From NCBI RefSeq assembly GCF_000613845.1, contig NZ_BAJT01000001.1, positions 227,080 to 291,079 on the forward strand: DNA of 64,000 nt, written 5' to 3'. The notes under the pieces were generated by a model that searched no databases, was not told the origin of the DNA, and worked only from the letters and a program-made list of their open reading frames with translations. Numbering within the stretch: position 1 is the stretch's first letter; each line of letters opens with the position of its first letter. Made by a program: the position numbers and the translations under genes. This stretch comes from Asaia astilbis JCM 15831. GTDB taxonomy: Bacteria; Pseudomonadota; Alphaproteobacteria; Acetobacterales; Acetobacteraceae. Below, in pieces: positions 57,658-64,000 of this stretch.

Positions 57658-60471
57658 TCAGCGCTTCCACCAGCCTGTGCGCGGCTTCGCCGGTGCAACC
57701 TCATCGACATTGATGGGCTGCGCTGCGGCGGGTTCTTCAGCCTTGGGCTTGGCTTTCGTCGCACGCGGCTTTTTCGCTGCCGGGGCTGCCGTTTCCTCAG
57801 CGACCTTGCGGGTGGCCGGGCGACCGCGACGAGGCTTGGGTGCCTCTACCTCGGCCACGGGTTCAGACGCAGCAACCTCTTCTGCTTTGCCTTCGCTGAC
57901 GACAGCCGCGACCGGCGTCTTGCGGGGGCGACCGCGACGACGGGGAGCGGGCTTGTCCTGATCTGCTTCGGCAACAGCAACCGGCTCTGGAACCGGGGCT
58001 GAGTCAGTTGCAACCGTCTCTGTCGGAACCGGTTCAGCCTGCTCTGCAGCGGCGGGTTTGCGACGGGGGCGACCTCTCCCCGCAGGCTTCTGGCTTTCCG
58101 CTCCGGTGCGTGACACTTCGGCCTGAGGAGCGGGCGAAACGGCTTCTGCCTTTTCCACATTGGCATCGGTCGTCGAGGTGACGGTCGGCTTTGGCTCCGT
58201 GTTGACCGCAGACGGCTTGCCGAGACGGGACTCAGCCTGTTCGATCATATCGAAGATATCGAACGAGCCACCACCGAAGGGATTGGCCGGTGTCGGGCCG
58301 ACCCAGCGGTTCTCACGCTTTTCAGGTGTAGTGCGACGCTCGTCGTCACGACGTTCTTCACCGGAACGAGCCTCGCGGACCTGCTCGGCAGGAACGCGCT
58401 CTTCACGCGACACGCGACGGGTGCGCATGCGACGACGTCCCGGTACGATCAGCGCTTCAGCGTTGTCTGTGGAAGTCTCTTCCTGAGGTGCCGCGGTTGC
58501 TTCGGCAGGCTCTTCCTGGTGTTCCACAGCGGCTTCTGCTGCCTCGTGGGTGTCACGTGTGTCGTCCGAGCGACGGCCATTGCGACGACGACGACGGCGA
58601 CGGCGACGGCCCCCATCCTCCCGGCTTTCTTCCCGCGCGTTGTCGCTGAGCGAGGTCTCGTGATGAGTTTCCTCTCCCGAACCGATCTCGGCGTCCTGAT
58701 CGTGCTCCTCATAAGACGATACCGAGGGAATAGCCTTTGCCTGCGGTTCTGCCTCAATGACCTGAGCGTGGGCCTGCGGAGCACGGGGCTCTGCCGGAAC
58801 CTGCGCGCGCAGGCGTTCGATACGCAGATCGGCTGGTGTCAGGCTGTCATCCGGCTGGAAGAAGACGCGCATGCGATGGCGCTGTTCGATCTCGCCCAGC
58901 CACTCACGCTTGTTGTTGAGAACATACAGCGCGATGCCCGAGGTGATGTGAACGCTGATCTCGGCAGCTTTCTGCTTGAGCCCTTCCTCTTCGAGCGCGC
59001 GCAGAACGTGGAGTGCCGCACTTTCGATGCCGCGCACATGACCCGTGCCCTGGCAATGCGGGCAGGCGACAAGAACCGCCTCGGAAATCGAGGGACGCAG
59101 GCGCTGGCGCGACATTTCCAGCAGGCCGAAATGAGAAATCTGGCCAATCTGGATCCGCGCGCGGTCGGAGCGCAGCGCATCCTTGAGGCGCTTTTCCACC
59201 ATGGAGTTATGCTTGCGGCTTTCCATGTCGATGAAATCGATCACGACAAGTCCGGCAAGATCACGCAGGCGCAGCTGGCGCGCGACTTCGTCAGCGGCTT
59301 CGAGATTGGTCCTTACGGCCGTATCTTCGATGTTACGCTGACCGGTCGAGCGGCCGGAGTTCACGTCGATCGAGACAAGCGCTTCTGTCTGGTTGATGAC
59401 CAGATAGCCACCCGATTTGAGCTGGGCTGTCGGAGAGAAGATCGCGTCGAGATGACCCTCGACATGATAGCGGCCGAACAGGCTCTGGCTCTGGTCGCGC
59501 CAGAGTTTCACCTTGTTGACGTTGTGCGGCATCAGGAGGCGCATGAATTCGCGCGCGTTCTTCCAGGCCGGTTCACCGTCGATAACGATCTCTTCGATGT
59601 CCTTGCTGAACACGTCGCGGATGGCGCGCTTGATCAGGCTGGCTTCTTCATAGATGAGCGTCGGTGCAACGGAAGACAGCGTGTGGTTGCGGATATCGTC
59701 CCAGAGCTGGAGCAGATATTCGCAGTCGCGTGTGATTTCCGGACCCGGACGCTGAGCGCCTGCGGTACGGACGATCATTGCCATGCCACGCGGCAGTTCG
59801 AGCTCGGCAATGATATCGCGCAGGCGCTTGCGGTCGCTGTCAGACGTGATCTTGCGCGAGACGCCACCGCCGCGCAGGGCGTTGGGCATCAGAACGCAAT
59901 AGCGACCAGCCAGCGAAACATAGGTGGTCAGGGCAGCGCCCTTGTTGCCACGTTCTTCCTTGACGACCTGCACCAGCAGGATCTGGCGGCGACGAATGAC
60001 TTCCTGAATTTTGTAGTTGCGCAGGAAGCGGGCGGTGCGGCGAGCGGCTGCCCCTTCGTCACCCGTGTCATGCTCGCCACCGACGGTTTCGGGGCGCGCA
60101 TCGTAGGTGTTCTGTTCTGCGGTCTCGGGCTCTTCGGAAGCGGCGCTCTCGCTCTCGGCCTCGACGCGCTCATCCGCACGGAGATCTTCGTCCTGAAGGG
60201 CGAGCAGCTTTTCGCGGTCGGCAACCGGGATCTGGAAGTAATCCGGGTGGATTTCACTGAAGGCCAGGAAGCCGTGGCGGTTGCCGCCGTAATCGACGAA
60301 GGCGGCCTGCAGGCTCGGCTCGACGCGGATTACTTTGGCGAGATAAATGTTACCTTTGATCTGCTTCTTGGATGATGTTTCGATGTCATAATCTTCGAGA
60401 CGATCACCATCCATAACCACGACGCGGGTTTCTTCCGCGTGGGTGGTGTCGATCAGCATACGCTTGTTCAT
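57658..60471 (-). CDS. rne: Ribonuclease E/G
   Basis: A 937-aa endonuclease of mRNA decay and rRNA/tRNA processing. The N-terminal half has the S1 domain (about 35-215) interrupted by an acidic Glu/Asp/Ala-rich insert (about 93-150) as in alphaproteobacteria, the RNase H-like and DNase I-like core (VINQTEALVSIDVNSGRSTG, VVIDFIDMESRKH), and the zinc link CPHCQGTG. The C-terminal 400 residues are low-complexity: an Arg run (RRRRRRRRNGRRSDD) for RNA binding and three AT-hook-like units (RGRPRRKPAA, RRRGRPRKTP, PRRGRPATRK). It is a scaffold for a degradosome. Confidence 0.93.
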   Translation of the reverse strand: MNKRMLIDTTHAEETRVVVMDGDRLEDYDIETSSKKQIKGNIYLAKVIRVEPSLQAAFVDYGGNRHGFLAFSEIHPDYFQIPVADREKLLALQDEDLRADERVEAESESAASEEPETAEQNTYDARPETVGGEHDTGDEGAAARRTARFLRNYKIQEVIRRRQILLVQVVKEERGNKGAALTTYVSLAGRYCVLMPNALRGGGVSRKITSDSDRKRLRDIIAELELPRGMAMIVRTAGAQRPGPEITRDCEYLLQLWDDIRNHTLSSVAPTLIYEEASLIKRAIRDVFSKDIEEIVIDGEPAWKNAREFMRLLMPHNVNKVKLWRDQSQSLFGRYHVEGHLDAIFSPTAQLKSGGYLVINQTEALVSIDVNSGRSTGQRNIEDTAVRTNLEAADEVARQLRLRDLAGLVVIDFIDMESRKHNSMVEKRLKDALRSDRARIQIGQISHFGLLEMSRQRLRPSISEAVLVACPHCQGTGHVRGIESAALHVLRALEEEGLKQKAAEISVHITSGIALYVLNNKREWLGEIEQRHRMRVFFQPDDSLTPADLRIERLRAQVPAEPRAPQAHAQVIEAEPQAKAIPSVSSYEEHDQDAEIGSGEETHHETSLSDNAREESREDGGRRRRRRRRRNGRRSDDTRDTHEAAEAAVEHQEEPAEATAAPQEETSTDNAEALIVPGRRRMRTRRVSREERVPAEQVREARSGEERRDDERRTTPEKRENRWVGPTPANPFGGGSFDIFDMIEQAESRLGKPSAVNTEPKPTVTSTTDANVEKAEAVSPAPQAEVSRTGAESQKPAGRGRPRRKPAAAEQAEPVPTETVATDSAPVPEPVAVAEADQDKPAPRRRGRPRKTPVAAVVSEGKAEEVAASEPVAEVEAPKPRRGRPATRKVAEETAAPAAKKPRATKAKPKAEEPAAAQPINVDEVAPAKPRTGWWKR

Positions 60472-60922
60472 ATAAAGGGAAACTCCGGTCGGCCCTTGTC
60501 ACGCCCGGTTCCAGGCCCTGTGGAGACACAGTGGCTGTTCCGGCGCGTGCGGCAGAATGTCGAGGACTTTTGAAAAATAAGGAGCCATCAAGCCAGCGCT
60601 CGCGGAACAGCGTCGGAAGACGGGCATCGCCCGATCCGGTAGTTTTCCACAAAACGAGACTGGCAGATTTCATGCGGCCCCAACGAGTTGTCATCTGCGC
60701 CCCGGGGTTCGAAGTCTATCCTCTCCTGACGTTCCTGCGGCGTGGGCCGGCGGAAGGGAGGGGCTCTTGCAAACCATGATGGCGCGCGAAGCATGACGGA
60801 AGACGGGAGCGGCGCGTTGGAGAGCTGAGCCCTGTCCCTGTCGCCGGATCAACCGTCTCGTAATCCTTCTCCTTCAGGATGACCGAAAATACGGCCTCGC
60901 GCAAGACTCGTGCTTTGCCATG

Positions 60923-60950
60923 TTGACACCGCATTGCGATGCCAGAAAAT
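60923..60950 (+). promoter_or_regulatory. Possible amidase promoter in the 60472-60983 divergent gap
   Basis: TTGACA (60923-60928) with GAAAAT 16 bases downstream (60945-60950) is a possible promoter for the amidase. The remainder of this 512-base divergent gap between rne and the amidase has no supported gene. It probably contains a long rne 5' leader, known for autoregulation in other bacteria. Confidence 0.35.
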
Positions 60951-60983
60951 GGGCTGTCGCCGTCCTTCCCCAAAGGTTGTTCC

Positions 60984-61849
60984 ATGCCCTTCCTGAAGCC
61001 GACCCGCCGCCAGATGCATGGTTTGATCGGAGCGGCTATGGCGAGCCCATCTCTTCTCTCAGGTGAGGCAGCGCTCGCCGCCGTGCATCACGGGACTCAT
61101 GGAGGTAAGGGCAAAAAAGCTCCTGCCATCACGGGGAAAGCACAGCCACCGAAGCCTGTTGTCATGCTCGACCCCGGCCATGGAGGGAAAGATCCCGGCG
61201 CGATCGGAGTAAGCGGCACCTACGAAAAGCATATAGCTGCTGCAGCAGCAAAAGAGCTTTATCGTCAGATCAAGGCAGCAGGTCACTATGATGTGGTGAT
61301 GACCCGTGCAGACGATCATTTCATTCCCCTTGAGGGGCGCGTCGATCTGGCGCACCGGCATAAGGCTCAGCTCTTCATTTCCATGCATGCCGACGCCTTG
61401 CACGATCCGGGCGTGCGGGGCGCAAGCGTCTATACATTGTCCAACGGTGCGTCGGATGCGCAGACAGCCTCTCTGGCTCAGACGGAAAACAATGCCGATC
61501 GTTTTGCCGGTCCTGCGTTTCACGGCATGTCGTCGGAAGTGCAGGCTATTCTGACCAGTCTCGTTCATGAGGAAACGCGACGCGGATCAGCTCATATGGC
61601 AGCAAGTGTCGTCTCGGCGTTCAAACCGCGTATCGGGCTCTTGCGCACCCCGCGCGTCACGCTGGCTTCGTCGTGCTCAAATCGGCCGATATTCCGTCTG
61701 TCCTGGTCGAAATGGGCTTTATGTCCAACCGGCATGACGAGGCAGCGCTTCGTCAGGGCATTTATCGTCAGCAGGTTGCCAGTGCCATGAATGCCGCGAT
61801 CGACCGCTATTTTCGAGGCGTGGGAACGAGCCCGACCCGTTCAGGCTAG
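60984..61849 (+). CDS. N-acetylmuramoyl-L-alanine amidase, AmiC-type (one frame break)
   Basis: About 288 aa, starting MPFLKPTRRQMHGLIG. A twin-arginine-like N-terminus (TRRQMHGLIGAA) is followed by the Amidase_3 core: VVMLDPGHGGKDPGAIG with the zinc His, EKHIAAAAAKELYRQI, FISMHADAL (second zinc His), and the late EMGFMSN with the catalytic Glu. A frame break at 61655 (one C short) shifts the last 65 residues; repair gives RHAGFVVLKSADIPSVLVEM. It cuts the amide bond of peptidoglycan and is the probable target of the EnvC-like activator at 2333. Confidence 0.9.
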
Positions 61850-61903
61850 AAAATTGCCGCGGAGTGCTAGGCAATGGCTGCCGTTATGGAGTAGGAGGGA
61901 TGT

Positions 61904-62090
61904 CATGGAAATTCTGGCCCCCTCTGTTGGCATCATGCGTCGTGCGATTGCACGCGATCAGCTGTGCCCGGGCCTCCTTCTTCGTACGCTTCGACTTATC
62001 AGCCTGAACGCATTTCGCCGCCAGTCAGTCTGGCGCGTTCAGGGGGATCATGATCGTGTTGCCCAAAGCTATGAAAAGAAAAATCCATGA
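61904..62090 (+). CDS. Small leucine-rich ORF overlapping leuA; candidate leader peptide or coupled small protein
   Basis: 61 aa from ATG 61904, preceded by a near-perfect AGGAGGG. The middle reads LCPGLLLRTLRLISLNAF, with seven Leu in eighteen residues, several as CTT codons. The stop overlaps the leuA start (ATGA), so leuA translation depends on this ORF. Leader peptides of leucine operons carry Leu runs, but this one is long and directly coupled. A true small protein is also possible. Confidence 0.5.
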
Positions 62091-63658
62091 CTATTTCTCA
62101 TCCATCGTTCGGTACGGTTGCTGACGACCGCGTAATCATTTTCGACACGACCCTGCGTGACGGCGAGCAATCGCCGGGCTTCTCGATGAATCTCGAAGAG
62201 AAGATCCGTATGGCGAAGGCGCTCGAAGAGCTGGGCGTGGACGTGATCGAAGCCGGATTTCCTGTCGCCTCACCGGGCGATTTTGAGAGCGTGCAGAAGA
62301 TAGCGGAAACCGTGCGCGAAGCGGTGGTCTGCGGATTGGCGCGCAGCGGTGGCAAGCGCGACATCGAAGCAGCGGGCGAGGCAATCGCCAAGGCGCCGCG
62401 CCGCCGCATCCATAACTTCATTTCCACGTCTCCGCTGCACATGAAATACAAGCTCCGTATGGAGCCCGAAACGGTGCTGGACCTGATTGCGGAAGGCAAC
62501 AAGGCGTCGCGCCACTTCACCGATGACGTGCAGTGGTCAGCCGAAGACGGCTCACGCACCGAGCCGGATTTTTTGTGCCGCTGCGTCGAGACAGCCATTC
62601 GTCACGGCGCAACGACGATCAATATTCCCGATACGGTCGGTTTCACGACGCCCGACGAATTGCAGGCCATTTTCACGATGCTGCGCGAGCGCGTGCCGGG
62701 CGCGGAGAAGGTGATTTTCTCGACCCATAATCATAACGATCTGGGGCTGGCCGTTGCCAACACCTTGGCCGCTGTCGCGGGCGGTGCGCGTCAGATCGAG
62801 TGCACCATCAACGGTATCGGTGAGCGGGCAGGGAACGCCGCGCTCGAAGAAATCGTCATGGCAATTCGCACGCGTCGCGACAAGATCCCGTTCCAAAACC
62901 GCATCGAGACGCCGCGTCTTCTCGGCATGTCACGTCTGCTGGCCAATATCACCGGTTTCGACGTTCAGCCGAACAAGGCCATTGTCGGGCGCAATGCCTT
63001 CGCCCATGAAAGTGGTATTCATCAGGACGGTATTCTGAAGAACGCCGCTACCTATGAAATCATGACTCCTGAAAGTGTGGGCTGGAGCAAGACGTCTCTG
63101 GTGCTGGGCAAGCATTCAGGCCGAGCCGCCTTCCGCGACAAGCTGAAGTCGCTGGGATACGCGCTGCCCGATGAGAAGATCCAGGATGCGTTTGAGCGCT
63201 TCAAGGCTCTGGCGGATCAGAAGAAGACCGTGTTCGACGACGATATCCGTGCGCTGGTCGATGACGAAACGCGTGATCATGATCGCATCCGTTTTGTCTC
63301 GCTCGATCTTGCCGCGGGCTCGAAGCGTCCGGCCGAAGCAGAGCTTGAGCTGCAGGTCGATGGTGTTGCGAAATCGGCCAAGGTCACGGGTAACGGTCCG
63401 GTTGACGCGGCGTTCAAGGCGATCGGCGAGATTTTCCCGCATGATGCGGTGCTCGAGCTGTTCTCCGTCGGGGCTGTTACCGAAGGAACCGATGCTCAGG
63501 CGAAGACGACTGTCAGACTGCAAGAGGGCGGCAAGATGGTGGACGGACAGGGAGCGGACGCCGATACCATCGTTTCCGCGGTGCGCGCTTATGTGCACGC
63601 CCTGAATAAATTGATGGTCAAGCGGACGCGTGCTGAACCGGAAGCGCTCCCGGTCTGA
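62087..63658 (+). CDS. leuA: 2-isopropylmalate synthase
   Basis: First committed step of leucine synthesis: acetyl-CoA + 2-ketoisovalerate. The protein is 523 aa. The DRE-TIM core has FDTTLRDGEQSPGFSMNLEE, the metal-binding STHNHNDLGLAVANTLAAV, and NGIGERAGNAALEE. The C-terminal LeuA dimer domain for leucine feedback begins near residue 390. The start is ATG 62087, overlapping the small ORF upstream. A clean terminator follows. Confidence 0.96.
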   Translation: MTISHPSFGTVADDRVIIFDTTLRDGEQSPGFSMNLEEKIRMAKALEELGVDVIEAGFPVASPGDFESVQKIAETVREAVVCGLARSGGKRDIEAAGEAIAKAPRRRIHNFISTSPLHMKYKLRMEPETVLDLIAEGNKASRHFTDDVQWSAEDGSRTEPDFLCRCVETAIRHGATTINIPDTVGFTTPDELQAIFTMLRERVPGAEKVIFSTHNHNDLGLAVANTLAAVAGGARQIECTINGIGERAGNAALEEIVMAIRTRRDKIPFQNRIETPRLLGMSRLLANITGFDVQPNKAIVGRNAFAHESGIHQDGILKNAATYEIMTPESVGWSKTSLVLGKHSGRAAFRDKLKSLGYALPDEKIQDAFERFKALADQKKTVFDDDIRALVDDETRDHDRIRFVSLDLAAGSKRPAEAELELQVDGVAKSAKVTGNGPVDAAFKAIGEIFPHDAVLELFSVGAVTEGTDAQAKTTVRLQEGGKMVDGQGADADTIVSAVRAYVHALNKLMVKRTRAEPEALPV

Positions 63659-63739
63659 TCGACGAGCATTTTTGCGCAGTGTTCTCGTCTCTGTTTTAGG
63701 GAGCCGAAAATGTCCTTGTTGGCGTGCCTGTGACGATAC

Positions 63740-63778
63740 AAAAAACCTCTCGACCTCGTAGGAGGCGAGAGGTTTTTT
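63740..63778 (+). terminator. leuA intrinsic terminator
   Basis: CCTCTCG (63746-63752) pairs with CGAGAGG (63766-63772), preceded by six A and followed by six T (63773-63778). Works in both directions, for leuA and for the leftward gene at 63801. Confidence 0.9.
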
Positions 63779-63800
63779 GTTGCTCGTGAGCGAGGGGGGC

Positions 63801-64000
63801 TCAGTAGCCGTTCTGGTACCCGGAGTATCCCGCTGCGCAGGATAGGTCTGTTGCGGGTAGGCTTGCTGGGGATAGCGGGTTTGCTGCGTTGCCGGGTAGC
63901 CGGGCTGGGCATAGCCAGCCGGATATTGCTGCGGATAGGCCTGCTGGGGCTGATTGTAGTAATTGCCCTGATTGCTCGGCCTGTTGGGTGTGGTGGCTGC
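63801..64000 (-). CDS. C-terminal part of a Q/P/Y-rich protein (partial, one frame break)
   Basis: A leftward frame enters from beyond the window and is rich in Gln, Pro, Tyr and Ala (QPQQAYPQQYPAGYAQPGYP, then TQQTRYPQQAYPQQTYPA). It ends at TGA 63803-63801 after GYSGYQNGY when one base is added to the C-run 63829-63831 (three C, four expected). Such tails are disordered and occur in envelope and RNA-associated proteins. The rest of the gene lies outside, so the function is unknown. Confidence 0.6.
   Translation of the reverse strand, partial: SHHTQQAEQSGQLLQSAPAGLSAAISGWLCPARLPGNAANPLSPASLPATDLSCAAGYSGYQNGY

Noticed and set aside
58519..60375. 618-aa open frame opposite rne on the forward strand
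   Set aside because: It is antisense to a well-conserved gene, lacks any recognisable domain and arises from high-GC codon bias.
1..64000. CRISPR arrays, rRNA operons or prophage
   Set aside because: I looked for regularly spaced repeats, rRNA-like conserved stretches and phage structural genes and saw none.

Overview
The window reads as a chromosomal segment of an alphaproteobacterium, most likely an acetic acid bacterium (Acetobacteraceae). The inference rests on fairly high GC with dense short-spaced operons, an alphaproteobacterial-type RNase E with an acidic insert in its S1 domain, a polyol (mannitol-type) dehydrogenase, an intracellular GH32 beta-fructosidase, a nadABC operon with NrtR, and alpha-type CheB/CheR/HWE-kinase and LOV signalling proteins. 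No species can be named from sequence alone. No phage, insertion sequence, CRISPR array or rRNA was found; one tRNA (Arg, anticodon CCG) is present.

Layout. 0-7 kb: tail of an ABC exporter, then the leftward cell-envelope/housekeeping set gpmI-envC-ctpA-rppH, and rightward msrB-upp-small ORF. 7-15 kb: an M16 peptidase, an ABC transporter pair, a small membrane protein, and a leftward cysQ-tsaC-coiled-coil operon. 15-20 kb: an orphan NuoB-like Fe-S protein, NrtR and nadA-nadB-nadC, with a palindrome over the nadA -10 region. 20-31 kb: TonB receptor, thioredoxin-like protein, polyol dehydrogenase, TIGR03862-type flavoprotein, HerA-like ATPase, Kup. 31-38 kb: glycosyltransferase, flippase, MFS, DUF2252 and GH32. 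38-43 kb: a candidate guanidine-II riboswitch with sugE, then a leftward LOV / CheB-CheR-PAS-HWE kinase / receiver cassette. 43-50 kb: tRNA-Arg, lipoprotein hydrolase, polA, SCO-like protein and a solute-binding protein. 50-53 kb: an AT-rich inserted DHA2 transporter between two 117-bp direct repeats, beside an intact and a decayed acyltransferase. 53-64 kb: purD, xseA, rne, amidase, leuA with a leucine-rich upstream ORF, and the end of a Q/P/Y-rich protein.

A strong technical signal runs through the window. About 22 reading frames, including genes expected to be essential or near-essential (gpmI, polA), are each broken by what looks like loss of one base, nearly always inside a run of two or more identical bases. 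I read these as uncorrected homopolymer sequencing errors, not as pseudogenes, and I give coordinates for the reconstructed whole genes.

The most interesting biology is the guanidine-II-type leader before sugE (two G-ACGR-C hairpins with an anti-Shine-Dalgarno linker), the light-sensor cassette, the orphan NuoB-like gene beside NrtR, the NrtR-type palindrome at nadA, the repeat-bounded DHA2 insert, and several perfect palindromes in promoter regions.
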